64,000 nucleotides of DNA. It comes from Aquimarina sediminis. Its GTDB lineage: Bacteria; Bacteroidota; Bacteroidia; Flavobacteriales; Flavobacteriaceae. Numbering within the stretch: the first letter of the stretch is position 1; every line of letters begins with the position of its first letter. The notes beneath the pieces are model-generated. The model was not told the DNA's origin and did not search any database. It saw only the letters and a program-made list of their open reading frames with translations. The stretch is from assembly GCF_002895435.1 (NCBI RefSeq), contig NZ_POYJ01000003.1:1-64000 (forward strand), in the 5' to 3' direction. Below, piece after piece: positions 44,166-54,754 of this stretch. A program made the position numbers and the translations under genes.

Positions 44166-45239
44166 ATGCGTAGAGTCGCCATCTTTTTGAGTTTTATTAT
44201 GTTTTTAGCCTGTAAAGAACAGCCTAAAGAAACAGCCAAAACAACCGTTGTTGAAGACGTAAAAGAAGAAATTCAAAAACCTGAAGATAGTTTCGGAATC
44301 GTACTTCATGGAGGAGCAGGAACAATTTTGAAAAAAAATATGACTCCCGAAAAAGAAGCTGCTTACAAAGCAAAATTAGAAGAAGCTATCAAAGTGGGAC
44401 ATACCATTCTTAAGAATGGAGGGACAAGTCTGGAGGCTGTCGAAAAAACAATCAATGTCCTCGAAAACTCTCCATTGTTTAATGCGGGCAAAGGAGCAGT
44501 TTTTACTAATGAAGGAACAAATGAACTAGACGCCTCTGTTATGGATGGTAGTACTCTTAATGCTGGAGCAGTTGCCGGAGTAAAAACGGTTAAAAATCCA
44601 ATTAATTTGGCTCGCGAGGTAATGCTAAATTCTCCACATGTACTATTATCAGGAAGTGGAGCAGAATTATTTGCCAAGGAAAGAAATCTGGAAATAGTTG
44701 ATCCGGCATATTTCTTTACCGAAGAGCGAATGAAATCTTTAGAAAGAGTTAAAGAAAAATTAAAAAATAAAGAAGCCAATAAAACTACTGCTTTTTATGA
44801 TCCGGTAATAAAAGATGCTAAATACGGAACTGTAGGATGCGCTGCATTAGATAAACATGGAAATCTGGCAGCAGGAACTTCGACAGGAGGGATGACAAAT
44901 AAGAAATGGAATCGAATAGGAGATTCTCCAATTATTGGAGCAGGAACCTATGCGAATAACGCTACCTGTGCCGTATCTAGTACTGGATGGGGAGAGTATT
45001 TTATACGCGCAATGGTTGCGCATGATATTTCGGCATTAATGGAGTATAAAGAACTTTCTCTTAAAGATGCTGCTCAAGAAGTGATCCAGAAAAAGCTTAC
45101 TGATCTGGGAGGTACTGGAGGAATTGTAGCAATTGACCATAAAGGGAACGTAACCATGGAGTTTAATACCGCAGGAATGTATCGTGCTACAATGAATGCC
45201 AATGGTGAACTTGAAGTAGGTATTTATAAAAAAGAATAA
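44166..45239 (+). CDS. Isoaspartyl peptidase / L-asparaginase (Ntn-hydrolase), lipoprotein
   Basis: The 357-residue protein has a lipoprotein signal (ILSFIMFLAC-like, Cys at residue 17 in FLACKEQ), so it is likely anchored in the outer or inner membrane. Family motifs: FGIVLHGGAGTILKKNMTPE, NAGKGAVFTNEGTNELDASV, and YGTVGCAALDKHGNLAAGTS, where T222 is the nucleophile freed by autocleavage. STGWGEYFIRAMVAHD completes the fold. It hydrolyses isoaspartyl dipeptides or asparagine. It starts 3 bp after the TIR stop, so the two may share a transcript even though their functions look unrelated. Confidence 0.94.
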   Translation: MRRVAIFLSFIMFLACKEQPKETAKTTVVEDVKEEIQKPEDSFGIVLHGGAGTILKKNMTPEKEAAYKAKLEEAIKVGHTILKNGGTSLEAVEKTINVLENSPLFNAGKGAVFTNEGTNELDASVMDGSTLNAGAVAGVKTVKNPINLAREVMLNSPHVLLSGSGAELFAKERNLEIVDPAYFFTEERMKSLERVKEKLKNKEANKTTAFYDPVIKDAKYGTVGCAALDKHGNLAAGTSTGGMTNKKWNRIGDSPIIGAGTYANNATCAVSSTGWGEYFIRAMVAHDISALMEYKELSLKDAAQEVIQKKLTDLGGTGGIVAIDHKGNVTMEFNTAGMYRATMNANGELEVGIYKKE

Positions 45240-45298
45240 AATTATTATGGTTTTCTAAGCAGATAACCAAGTATACAATTAGTGTTAATTTATAGTGC

Positions 45299-45344
45299 AA
45301 GAAGAGGCTGTCCAGAAAATTTATTTTCTTGACAGCCTCTTCTT
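45299..45344 (+). terminator. Strong hairpin terminator after the isoaspartyl peptidase gene
   Basis: AAGAAGAGGCTGTC at 45299-45312 pairs exactly with GACAGCCTCTTCTT at 45331-45344. Beyond one mismatch the stem continues through AGAAAA/TTTTCT. A short T-rich tract (TTTC) follows. The position, 60 bp after a stop codon and before the next plus-strand gene, fits a transcription terminator. Confidence 0.8.
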
Positions 45345-45471
45345 TCTGCTCAGCAATACTATAGAAACACTTGATGTAAGTAAATTACTTTTGTTTTAGC
45401 TGAAAACAAGGGGTGTTAGATTCACTATTTTCAGGGGGAGATGAGCAAAGAAATCACCATATTTTTATCAG

Positions 45472-46404
45472 ATGATAAGAATATTAATTTTAGTGATGAT
45501 GTGCATGTTTGGCAAAACTATGGCCCAAAACGATATGGATGTAGTTGGATTATATTCGTTAGGCTCTTCTTCTCCCGAAGGAGGGAATCATCTTTTTGTT
45601 TTAGAAAATGGAAAATTTGTGATTACTTATTTTGGAGGAGTGCAGGTTGGTGAATGGAGTTTGACTAGTAATACTACCATCTTATTTACTCCCGATATTA
45701 AAAAAAATGAATTTGAACTCTATGGAAGATATAATAAAAATATCGGTAATACAGTAAGAATCTCTTTTGAAGGTTTTGAAGAAGCTTCCAGTTTTATTAG
45801 TCTAAAAAAGACTAAAGACGACAAGCATATTATGAAAAAGGTATTTAATGAAAATGCAAATTGTTTTAACTACCCTTATGTAAAGAACTTTAGATCTACC
45901 ACAGAAACGATTTCTTTTATGGTTCTAAAAGAAGAAATGGAAACTCTTATTTATGACTTCAACACCAAAGGGTTTAATGATTTTATTGCTTTTTTCTGTA
46001 AAAATGAAGATGAGGCATATCCTTTTTACGCAACATTCAAACATAATAGATTATATCTGGATGAAAATGGGTATTCGACAAAACAACAGTTACCAAAAGA
46101 AGGAGAAGATATAGATTTTATTAGGAGGGTAGCAAGTAAAAATGCTTCTAACAAAACGATTTTGTGTAATCCTTCTTATCATTTATTCGAAGGAAATATT
46201 AACGAAAATCACATTTTTGATAAAGAAAAAGGAGCATACATTAATCCTCAATGTTATATAGAAGGAGATGAGTTTATGGATAAAGAGGAGTTTTTTGAAA
46301 ATATGGAAATCATTTATGAATATGAAGCACTTAAAATAAGCTTATCTAAGTATCACGAGTTTAGAGTAGATAATACGCCAATATTTATCACTAATTGCCA
46401 GTAA
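45472..46404 (+). CDS. Secreted protein of unknown function
   Basis: The 310-residue protein has a short signal peptide (MIRILILVMMCMFGKTMAQ, cut after AQ), typical of exported Bacteroidota proteins. The N-terminal ~90 residues look beta-rich (VGLYSLGSSSPEGGNHLFVL; FVITYFGGVQVGEWSL), like small beta-barrel lipocalin-type repeats. The rest is mixed. Four or more cysteines occur in the mature part. No family is recognised. It follows the terminator hairpin, so it has its own transcript. An overlapping frame at 45441-45653 was discarded. Confidence 0.7.
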   Translation: MIRILILVMMCMFGKTMAQNDMDVVGLYSLGSSSPEGGNHLFVLENGKFVITYFGGVQVGEWSLTSNTTILFTPDIKKNEFELYGRYNKNIGNTVRISFEGFEEASSFISLKKTKDDKHIMKKVFNENANCFNYPYVKNFRSTTETISFMVLKEEMETLIYDFNTKGFNDFIAFFCKNEDEAYPFYATFKHNRLYLDENGYSTKQQLPKEGEDIDFIRRVASKNASNKTILCNPSYHLFEGNINENHIFDKEKGAYINPQCYIEGDEFMDKEEFFENMEIIYEYEALKISLSKYHEFRVDNTPIFITNCQ

Positions 46405-46472
46405 GCGAATTTAGTATCCTTATAGGAAAATACAAAAATGAAATTTACGATCTAAAGTATGCCATTACAATG

Positions 46473-46502
46473 TTGAATACAATCAAAAATATACTACCTT
46501 TA
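46473..46502 (+). promoter_or_regulatory. Candidate promoter of the alpha-2-macroglobulin gene
   Basis: TTG at 46473 is separated by exactly 19 bp from TACCTTTA at 46495-46502, fitting the Bacteroidota pattern TTTG-N19-TAnnTTTG except for the first T and last G. The distance to the start codon (20 bp) implies a very short leader. Confidence 0.45.
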
Positions 46503-46522
46503 ATCAGCTAAACATCTATTCT

Positions 46523-49500
46523 ATGAAATTACCACGTATTCTCTACTTGTTACTATTGGTAGCGGTAGTATTTTCTTGTAAAAAAAAAGACGATCAATCT
46601 TTGGCTGAAGCGAATGCTTCAGAATTGAATAAATATCAAGATTATATTTCTGATGTATCTTCAGGAGTGATTTCTGTTTTAGATGATGTATATGTAGTGC
46701 TACAAACACCAGTTGGAGGTTGGGGTGATAACCAAGAACTTCCCAAGGGGATTCTAAAAGTATCTCCACAAGTAAAAGGTAAGGTTGTAGCAGTAAATAA
46801 TAGAACTATTTCCTTTCAGCCAGAAGAAGCATTTGATGAAGATACTGTGTATACATTTACGCTAAATCTCGAAGACCTTGTCAAAGATCTTAAAGAAGAT
46901 TTGGACGAAGAATTTGTTTTTAATGTCAAGACGTTAAAACAACAGTTTTCTGTAATTACAGATAATCTTCAATCCTATAGTAAAGACTGGCAATATATCG
47001 ACGGAACAGTTACATCAAGTGATCAAATGAAATTTGATGTAGCAAAACAATTGGTTAGTGCTACACAAAAAGGAAAGAAGCTAACAGTAAAATTTGGTGA
47101 ATCTCTTGATAAGAGTCGACAGTTTAGCTTTAGAATTGATAGTATTCAACGTTTTGATGAAGATTCGGAAATAGAAATCAAATGGTCTGGTAAATCTTTT
47201 GATATCGATACAGAAGGAACAGATGTTTTATCAATACCTGGAAAAAACAATTTCTCTGTAATCAGTATTTCTGTTGCAAATGCTGATAATCAATATGTAG
47301 AAATTAATTTTTCTGACCCGCTAAAGAAAAACCAAAATTTTGATGGACTAGTAACGATCTCAGGAGAAAGAAATTTAAAATACACAGTAAACGGAAATGT
47401 ATTAAAGGTATATCCAAAACAAGAACTAAAAGGGACATTAGAAGTTTCAGTTTTTGAAGGAATTCAAAGTACAGATAACTATAAGCTTAAGAATACCTAT
47501 ACAGAGAATATATCCTTTCAGCAACCAAATCCAGAGATTCGTTTATTGCAAAGTGGTGTAATATTACCAACCTCAGATAATCTGAAGCTTAATTTTGAAG
47601 CAATTAATCTTCGTGCTGTAGAAGTACAGGTAGTTAAAGTTTATCAAGATAATGTGCTTCAGTTTTTACAAAACAATAATCTTAATGGTTCTAGTGACTT
47701 AAGAAGTGTTGCAAGACCAATTGCTAAAAAACTAATCAATCTTCAAGAGAATGCATCTTTAAATCTAAGTAAATGGAATGCTTTTGCAATTGATTTAAAA
47801 GAATTAATCACACCAGATCCAGGAGCAATTTATAGAATAGAACTTAATTATCGACAGGCATATTCACTCTACAAATGTGAAGGTCAGGTGGCTGACGATA
47901 CTCCAATTAGCGAATTGACAGAGAATTATGATAGCGAAGAAGAACCAAGTTTCTGGGATAGTTCACAATATTATTATGATGATTACTATGGCTACAATTG
48001 GCAAGAAAGAGAAAACCCTTGTAGTAATTCTTACTATAGAGATAAAAAAATTAGTGCAAATATATTAGCCTCCAATTTGGGAGTAATCATAAAGAAAGGT
48101 CTTAATAATTCTTACAAAGTAACAGTAAATGATATTGTAACTACCAACCCGTTGTCTAGTGTAAAAGTAACATTCTACAACTACCAACAACAAGAAATGG
48201 GCGTTGTTACTACCGATGCAGAAGGGACAACAGGTTTTGATGCTGATCGCCCGGCGTATTTTGCCATTGCGCAATCAGGAAAACAACAAACTTATGTAAG
48301 ACTTAATGATGGTAATGCACTTTCGGTTAGTAAATTTGATGTGTCTGGTATAAGATTGCAAAAAGGAATCAAAGGGTTTATTTATGGAGAACGAGGTGTA
48401 TGGCGCCCGGGAGATACTTTGTTTTTGTCTTTTATGCTTAATGATAATGCAAACAAGTTGCCCAAAGGACACCCTGTAAAATTTGAGTTGAGAGATCCTT
48501 ATGGAAAAGTAACTAATCAGGAAACAAAAACAAATGGAGTTAATAATTTTTACAAATTTGTTGTTAATACACCTGATGATGCACCTACCGGAAACTGGCA
48601 AGCTAAAATTAATGTAGGAGGGGCAAGTTTTAGCAAAACACTAAAGATAGAAACCATAAAGCCAAACCGTCTTAAGATCAAAACTACTTTTGATGATAAA
48701 ATACTCGTTGCCAATAAAAATGTAAAAGGTAATCTAGAAGTATTGTGGCTGCATGGAGCAATAGCAAAAAAATTACAAACAGATATAAATGTTAGGTTTA
48801 CCCCTGGCAAAACGAGTTTCAAAACATTTCCGGGATATGTCTTTGATGACCCTACCCGTAAGTTTGGAACAGAAGAACAGGAAGTGTTTAAAGGTAAAAT
48901 CTCTGGAGAAGGAAAAGCGAACTTTAGTCTAAAACCAAGGCTCGAAAATAAAGCAGCTGGAATGCTAAAAGCGTCTTTTATTACCAAAGTATATGAAAAT
49001 GGTGGAGATTTTAGTACTGATGTAATTTCAAAAGAGTTTTCGCCATATAACACTTATGTTGGAATAAATGTTCCAAAAGGAGATAAGGCTCGTGGAATGC
49101 TATTGACAGACACAAAACATAATTTTGAAGTCGTTTCTGTCGATGAGAAAGGTAGCCCTAAAGCCACAAAAGATCTTGAAGTTTATATATATAAAGTAGA
49201 CTGGAGATGGTGGTGGGATACATCATCAGATAACTTATCATCTTATAACAGAAGCTCGTATCATGAAGAGGTTTTCAAAACTAAGGTAACAACAGCTAGT
49301 AATGGGAAAGCAAATTTTCATTTCGAACTAAAATACCCTGAGTGGGGAAGATATCTGGTTAGAGTCGTTGATCCAAATGGAGGACATGCAACCGGTAAAG
49401 TAATGTACATAGATTGGCCAGGTTGGGCAGGGAAATCAAGAAAAAGTGATCCTTCTGCAGCCACAATGTTATTGTTCTCTACAGATAAAAAGGTTTATAA

Positions 49501-52048
49501 TGTTGGAGAAAAGGCAATTATAACATTTCCATCTAGTGAAGGAGGAAGAGCATTAGTAACAGTAGAAAATGGGACAGAAGTATTGTCTTCGCAATGGGTG
49601 ATACCTCAAAAAGGAGAAACTAAGTTCGAATTGCCTATAGAAGATATATATACACCTAATGTATATATCAATATAACATTATTGCAACCTCATGCTACAA
49701 CAGCAAATGACTTGCCAATACGTTTATACGGTGTGGTTCCGATATCTGTAGAAGATCCAAATACAAGAGTACAACCTAAGCTAACCATGCCAGATGTACT
49801 TCAACCAGAACAAACAATAACATTGAAAGTAGGTGAAACTAAAGGCAAAGCAATGACATACTCTATTGCTATTGTAGATGAAGGTTTATTAGATCTTACC
49901 CGATTTAAAACCCCAAATCCATGGAGTAGTTTCTATGCTCGTGAAGCATTAGGAGTAAAAACATGGGATATATATGATGAGGTAATAGGCGCCTATGGCG
50001 GAAGTATTAATCAAGTATTTAGTATTGGTGGAGATGCTGAAGCAGGAGGAAGCAAGTCTAAAAAAGCCAATCGCTTTAAACCAATGGTAGTTTTTGAAGG
50101 ACCTTTTGAACTTAAAAAAGGAGAAACGAGAGCGCACAAAATTAAAATTCCTAAATATATAGGGTCTGTGCGTACCATGATTATTGCTTCAGATGCAAAA
50201 ACGGCAGCCTATGGTAGTACAGATAAGACAACACCCGTGCGTAAACCATTAATGGTATTAACTTCGATTCCCAGAAAAATTACTCCGGGAGAAAAAGTAA
50301 CAATACCAGTTACCGTTTTTGCGATGGAAAATAAAGTTAAAAATGTGACTGTTACTATAAAACCAAATAAAGGATTTACAGTAATCGGAGAAACACAACA
50401 AAAGCTATCGTTCCCAAAGCCTGATGAGAAAATGACATATTTTGATATTCAGGTATTAGAAGGGGCTTCGATAACAGATATAGAAGTAGTCGCCAGTGGA
50501 GGTGGAGAAAAGGCATCGTATAAGGTTCCTATCAATATTATGAACCCTAATCCAATGACTACAGAAGTAAGTTCTGTTATTTTGGAACCTAATAGTGAAC
50601 AAGAAATAGATTTTGCTGCCTTTGGAATCGTAGGTAGCAATAGTGCGACGATAGAATTTTCGTCATTACCACCAATGAATTTTGAAAGTAGATTGAGCTA
50701 TCTGATTCGCTATCCACATGGTTGTGTAGAACAAACAACATCGGCTGCATTTCCACAACTATATCTTGCGGATGTGTTTAGTTTATCATCAGAAAAGAAG
50801 CAAAAAATACAGAAAAATGTTGAAGCTGCTATCCATAGATTAAAACGCTTCATTCAACCAAATGGTGGGATGTCATATTGGCCACGATATAGTAGTCCTA
50901 ATGATTGGGGTACAACCTATGCTGGTCATTTCTTATTAGAAGCAAATAAGCAAGGGTATGTATTGCCAATAGGATTTAAAAGTAATTGGATAAACTATCA
51001 GCAGCAGCAAGCCAAGAGATGGAGAAGTGGTAATAACGATCTGGCGCAAGCCTATCGTTTATATACATTAGCACTTGCTGGTAGTCCGGATTTGTCGTCA
51101 ATGAATCGATTGAGAGAGGTGTCAAACCTGTCTAATAATGCTAAATTAAGATTAGCCGCAGGATATGCACTAGTTGGACAAACTACCGCAGCAAATCAAT
51201 TGTTGAATGCCGCAAATATCGATTTTCAACCTGGAAGAAATGATTATTATACGTATGGCTCTACTAATCGTAATCGTGCCATGGCATTAGAAACTTTGGT
51301 AGCACTGGATCAAAAGGCAAAAGCGCAACAAGTAGCAGTGAATCTGGCAAAAGAATTATCTTCCAAAAGATGGATGAGTACACAAACTACATCATATGCA
51401 TTAATGGCAATGGCAAAATTTGCAACCTATGTGGGAGGAAAAGGAGTGAATGTAAAATACACCTTGAATGGAAAATCGAACAGTGTTAATACAAATAAAA
51501 CACTATCTACATCGGGTGATGTATCGATATTAAAAGATAATAAGCTGGTTCTTAAAAATAATAAAGATAATACCATTTTTGTGCAAATAGCGACTAGTGG
51601 AATTTTACCCGTAGGTGAAGAAAAAGTAATACAAAACAACTTTAAGACCGTTATAGATTATAAAACCAGAGACGGTCATATTATTAATCCAATTCTAATT
51701 ACACAAGGAACAGATTTTGTAGCAGAAGTAACTATTACGAATACCACCGGATCAAAAGTAAAAGATATTGCACTTACAGAGATCTTTCCATCTGGATGGG
51801 AAATAATAAATACTCGATTTACTGATTTTGGATCGTTTAAAGCTAACGCAGTAACACATACTGATATACGTGATGATAGAGTAAACTTCTATTTTGATCT
51901 AAAACCAAGAGAAAGTAAAACAATGACTATTTTGCTTAATGCATCTTATCTAGGTAAATACTATCTGCCAGGCATCCAGTGTGAAGCCATGTATGATAAT
52001 GACTATTTGGTGAGAAGTAAAGGGAAATGGGTTGAAGTGGTGAAGTAA
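46523..52048 (+). CDS. Alpha-2-macroglobulin family lipoprotein with thioester
   Basis: The 1841-residue protein is a bacterial alpha-2-macroglobulin. A lipoprotein signal ends VVFSC (Cys 19). MG domains follow, including MG2/BRD-type segments (GIKGFIYGERGVWRPGDTLF, ~610-630; a YYYDDYYGY insertion near 485). The thioester motif is GCVEQTTS (C1401-V-E-Q1404), and the C-terminal TED helices contain GGMSYWPR. It traps and blocks foreign proteases. Family length is usually 1600-1900. A penicillin-binding protein 1C gene lies ~3.6 kb downstream, a common partner of bacterial alpha-2-macroglobulins. Confidence 0.95.
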   Translation: MKLPRILYLLLLVAVVFSCKKKDDQSLAEANASELNKYQDYISDVSSGVISVLDDVYVVLQTPVGGWGDNQELPKGILKVSPQVKGKVVAVNNRTISFQPEEAFDEDTVYTFTLNLEDLVKDLKEDLDEEFVFNVKTLKQQFSVITDNLQSYSKDWQYIDGTVTSSDQMKFDVAKQLVSATQKGKKLTVKFGESLDKSRQFSFRIDSIQRFDEDSEIEIKWSGKSFDIDTEGTDVLSIPGKNNFSVISISVANADNQYVEINFSDPLKKNQNFDGLVTISGERNLKYTVNGNVLKVYPKQELKGTLEVSVFEGIQSTDNYKLKNTYTENISFQQPNPEIRLLQSGVILPTSDNLKLNFEAINLRAVEVQVVKVYQDNVLQFLQNNNLNGSSDLRSVARPIAKKLINLQENASLNLSKWNAFAIDLKELITPDPGAIYRIELNYRQAYSLYKCEGQVADDTPISELTENYDSEEEPSFWDSSQYYYDDYYGYNWQERENPCSNSYYRDKKISANILASNLGVIIKKGLNNSYKVTVNDIVTTNPLSSVKVTFYNYQQQEMGVVTTDAEGTTGFDADRPAYFAIAQSGKQQTYVRLNDGNALSVSKFDVSGIRLQKGIKGFIYGERGVWRPGDTLFLSFMLNDNANKLPKGHPVKFELRDPYGKVTNQETKTNGVNNFYKFVVNTPDDAPTGNWQAKINVGGASFSKTLKIETIKPNRLKIKTTFDDKILVANKNVKGNLEVLWLHGAIAKKLQTDINVRFTPGKTSFKTFPGYVFDDPTRKFGTEEQEVFKGKISGEGKANFSLKPRLENKAAGMLKASFITKVYENGGDFSTDVISKEFSPYNTYVGINVPKGDKARGMLLTDTKHNFEVVSVDEKGSPKATKDLEVYIYKVDWRWWWDTSSDNLSSYNRSSYHEEVFKTKVTTASNGKANFHFELKYPEWGRYLVRVVDPNGGHATGKVMYIDWPGWAGKSRKSDPSAATMLLFSTDKKVYNVGEKAIITFPSSEGGRALVTVENGTEVLSSQWVIPQKGETKFELPIEDIYTPNVYINITLLQPHATTANDLPIRLYGVVPISVEDPNTRVQPKLTMPDVLQPEQTITLKVGETKGKAMTYSIAIVDEGLLDLTRFKTPNPWSSFYAREALGVKTWDIYDEVIGAYGGSINQVFSIGGDAEAGGSKSKKANRFKPMVVFEGPFELKKGETRAHKIKIPKYIGSVRTMIIASDAKTAAYGSTDKTTPVRKPLMVLTSIPRKITPGEKVTIPVTVFAMENKVKNVTVTIKPNKGFTVIGETQQKLSFPKPDEKMTYFDIQVLEGASITDIEVVASGGGEKASYKVPINIMNPNPMTTEVSSVILEPNSEQEIDFAAFGIVGSNSATIEFSSLPPMNFESRLSYLIRYPHGCVEQTTSAAFPQLYLADVFSLSSEKKQKIQKNVEAAIHRLKRFIQPNGGMSYWPRYSSPNDWGTTYAGHFLLEANKQGYVLPIGFKSNWINYQQQQAKRWRSGNNDLAQAYRLYTLALAGSPDLSSMNRLREVSNLSNNAKLRLAAGYALVGQTTAANQLLNAANIDFQPGRNDYYTYGSTNRNRAMALETLVALDQKAKAQQVAVNLAKELSSKRWMSTQTTSYALMAMAKFATYVGGKGVNVKYTLNGKSNSVNTNKTLSTSGDVSILKDNKLVLKNNKDNTIFVQIATSGILPVGEEKVIQNNFKTVIDYKTRDGHIINPILITQGTDFVAEVTITNTTGSKVKDIALTEIFPSGWEIINTRFTDFGSFKANAVTHTDIRDDRVNFYFDLKPRESKTMTILLNASYLGKYYLPGIQCEAMYDNDYLVRSKGKWVEVVK

Positions 52049-52237
52049 AATATAAGCATCTCAGAAAAACCTTAGTATAGGATCTGTTTTTATAGAAATG
52101 TAAATAGTATTGTTTCAATATAGTTATTCATTTTTTTAAAGTAAGATCAATTGCATGAACGAATCTCTTAAAATTAGTATAGAAAAATAGGAAGCTGATT
52201 TTCTTACTTTTATATTTTACACAATCAAAAACTAAAA

Positions 52238-53464
52238 ATGAAAAATTACTGTACCATATATTCACATGAATTATGTTTTGATAACATTATTCCGGAGATA
52301 CAAAAAGTGTTTCCTAAAAGTAAAGTTTCTACCTCAAAACAGGATGAACAAAGAGTAATACAAGTAGCTATAAAAGATGGGCTTTTTAAGCCTAAGAAAG
52401 AATTTCAAATCTCGTATAGAGAAAGAAGCAAGCCTTCTTATCAAATTTCAGAAATTGATTCTCCGCTAACTCAAAATTTATCTGGAATGTCTGGCTTTGT
52501 ATCTTCTTTGCCAGCTGCTAATGAAAAAATTAAAGGGTTATTATTTCAAAAAATACAAACACTTAACAGTGAATTTCCAATCCTATCTCATGGCAATCTG
52601 GATGATGAATTAAGAATATTAACTCAAAATATTTGCCAGTCCTGCGATGGGATCGTATTTACACAACCAGATACCAATATTAGCAAATCAGAAACTCAGC
52701 ATTTTTTGGACAAAGATTTGAATCTGATTTTGGATACAAATGGAAATTCTGAAATAGACAATCTGGATGTTAAAATTAATGCGGTCTATTTTGATGGAGA
52801 GCAAAAAGAACCTTCAGAAGATCAAAAAAAGAGAAAGTCTAAAAGTGAAGTGTTCTTGAAAGAGCATCAAATCAAAATAAATAATAACCTTCCTTTTACT
52901 AAATCTGAAAAAGACATTAGTATTCGGACCCCTAAAGAAATTGCAGAAAGAGTTACCCTGCTGGCTACAACAAATATGGTTGCGTTTAATAATATTACTG
53001 GAGAGCAAGCTTTAGAATACCTCGAAAAATATAATCTCTTGGAGAAAGCAACTCCAAAAGAGATCGATTTTTTAAATAACCCAACTGATGAAACCAAAAG
53101 TTATGAAACCTGGAAATGCGAATGTATTTGGGTTTTAATGTGGGCATTAGAAATTGTTGAAAACCTTGGATTTCCTGATACGCTAGCAGCGTTAGATAAA
53201 ATACCATCAGAAAAATATCCAATAGGCAAAGATATAGACCCTAATCTATTTATAAATAGTATAGATTCTTCGAGATTAAAATCAGAAATTTTGGATGCAA
53301 ATGATTTATACTATAGACTAGATTGGGCGAGTGTAGATGCGCGAGTAAAGGGTGAAGAAGTACATAATATGCACCCTGGAGTTGTTTATGAAAGACATTA
53401 TGCGTTGAATTGGTTGATACAATATATGGATCAGGATTGGGATGATATCTCTTGTGATACCTGA
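52238..53464 (+). CDS. DUF4272 domain-containing protein
   Basis: The 408-residue protein has a C-terminal DUF4272-type domain from ~230: TPKEIAERVTLLATTNMVAF, then LNNPTDETKSYETWKCECIW and LYYRLDWASVDARVKGEEVH, with VVYERHYALNWLIQY at the end. The N-terminal ~150 residues form an independent segment with a conserved-looking LSGMSGFVSSLP motif. A hydrophilic linker (~180-225) joins them. It is cytoplasmic with no known activity. It stands alone with ~190 bp upstream. Confidence 0.85.
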   Translation: MKNYCTIYSHELCFDNIIPEIQKVFPKSKVSTSKQDEQRVIQVAIKDGLFKPKKEFQISYRERSKPSYQISEIDSPLTQNLSGMSGFVSSLPAANEKIKGLLFQKIQTLNSEFPILSHGNLDDELRILTQNICQSCDGIVFTQPDTNISKSETQHFLDKDLNLILDTNGNSEIDNLDVKINAVYFDGEQKEPSEDQKKRKSKSEVFLKEHQIKINNNLPFTKSEKDISIRTPKEIAERVTLLATTNMVAFNNITGEQALEYLEKYNLLEKATPKEIDFLNNPTDETKSYETWKCECIWVLMWALEIVENLGFPDTLAALDKIPSEKYPIGKDIDPNLFINSIDSSRLKSEILDANDLYYRLDWASVDARVKGEEVHNMHPGVVYERHYALNWLIQYMDQDWDDISCDT

Positions 53465-53524
53465 AAAAATGAAGTAACATCGATATAGTAAGTATTAAGT
53501 AAAACTAATTAAGAAGAATATAGA

Positions 53525-53815
53525 ATGATTTTAGAACAAGCAAATTTACATATCAAGGCAGGAGAGTCAGAAATGTTTGAAAAAGCTTTTAAAGAGGCAC
53601 AAAAAATCATTTCGTCTATGAATGGTTACATTAGGCATGACCTATTAAAATGTATTGAAGAAAAGGATAAATATGTACTTTTGGTAGAATGGCAGACTAT
53701 AGAAGATCATGAAATTGGTTTTAGAAAATCTAGCGAATACCAAGTATGGAAAAAGTTACTACATCATTTTTATGACCCATTTCCTGTTGTAGAACATTAT
53801 AAATCTGTTTTGTAA
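53525..53815 (+). CDS. Antibiotic biosynthesis monooxygenase (ABM) family protein
   Basis: The 96-residue protein has the ferredoxin-like ABM pattern: ILEQANLHIKAGESEMFEKA, then YIRHDLLKCIEEKDKYVLLVEW and EIGFRKSSEYQVWKKLLHHF. Such small dimers can oxidise quinol-like substrates without cofactors or bind heme. Substrate here cannot be told. It lies 60 bp after the DUF4272 gene and may share its transcript. Confidence 0.88.
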   Translation: MILEQANLHIKAGESEMFEKAFKEAQKIISSMNGYIRHDLLKCIEEKDKYVLLVEWQTIEDHEIGFRKSSEYQVWKKLLHHFYDPFPVVEHYKSVL

Positions 53816-53983
53816 ATGCACTTGAATAAACTGATAATCTGTGAAATGAAAGGTTCAGGCAAAATGATCTCGAGTAGGTATATTATAATAGATAAATGGA
53901 GTTTTGGGAAAGAGTTATTTTAACCTAACCTTAAACAGACATATCATTTTTTTTATTACCATTGTCTAAATAATACATGTATA

Positions 53984-54754
53984 ATGAATATTAGATTCTA
54001 TAAGCTATTTCTGATCTTTTTGGCGTTAGTAAGTGTAAGTTCCTGTAAACAACAACCTATGTTGGTAAATAAGGTTTCAGCAAAGCAACAAAAAATTGAT
54101 TCTACCATAGTTGTAGATAAAAAGATAGATTCTTTTATAGCACCTTTTCGAGACCATTTGAATAAAACCTTGGATTCTACACTTTGTATAGCTCCAATCG
54201 ATTTTACCAAACATGGAGAAGGATTAGAAAGTGCATTGGGTAATCTTACTGCAGATATTGCCTTGCAACAAGTAATACCTATTTTCAAAAAAAGAAACAA
54301 TAAAGAAATTGATTTTGTACTATTTAACTATGGTGGTATGAGGTCTCCTATTCTAAAGGGGAATGTAACAGCAAGGACGGCATTTGAGGTAATGCCTTTT
54401 GAAAATGAACTAGTAGTAGTAGAATTGTCATATAAAAAAGTAAAAGAGCTTATTTCTTATCTGATTGATAGGCAACGGGCCCATCCTATTGCTAATCTAA
54501 AACTAAGCTTCGCTAAAGACACCAAAGAAATTAAAGAATTGAGTATTCATGGTTTGCCTTTAGATAAAGAAAAAACGTATTTAGTGCTTACAACGGATTA
54601 TTTACAACAAGGAGGAGATAGCATGAGTTTTTTTGTAAATCCTATTCAATTATATAAAACAGATTATAAGTTAAGAAATGCAATGATTGATTATTTTAAA
54701 TCAGTAGATACCTTAAAAGTGCAATTGGATAAAAGAATGAGTTATGCAAAATAG
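53984..54754 (+). CDS. 5'-nucleotidase C-terminal domain lipoprotein
   Basis: The 256-residue protein has a lipoprotein signal (LVSVSSC, Cys 22), then only the substrate-binding C-terminal domain of UshA-type nucleotidases: GLESALGNLTADIALQQVIP, DFVLFNYGGMRSPILKGNVT and TAFEVMPFENELVVVELS, ending in TYLVLTTDYLQQGGDSM. The metallophosphatase half is on the next gene, which overlaps by 11 bp. The two presumably act together on the cell surface or in the periplasm to hydrolyse nucleotides. Gene order is reversed relative to the domain order of UshA. Confidence 0.9.
   Translation: MNIRFYKLFLIFLALVSVSSCKQQPMLVNKVSAKQQKIDSTIVVDKKIDSFIAPFRDHLNKTLDSTLCIAPIDFTKHGEGLESALGNLTADIALQQVIPIFKKRNNKEIDFVLFNYGGMRSPILKGNVTARTAFEVMPFENELVVVELSYKKVKELISYLIDRQRAHPIANLKLSFAKDTKEIKELSIHGLPLDKEKTYLVLTTDYLQQGGDSMSFFVNPIQLYKTDYKLRNAMIDYFKSVDTLKVQLDKRMSYAK

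Noticed and set aside
45441-45653. 70-residue plus-strand open frame
   Set aside because: It overlaps the 310-residue secreted protein in another frame. Only the latter has a signal peptide and sustained coding pattern.
48550-49053. 167-residue minus-strand open frame
   Set aside because: It lies wholly opposite conserved alpha-2-macroglobulin coding sequence and has no recognisable motif.
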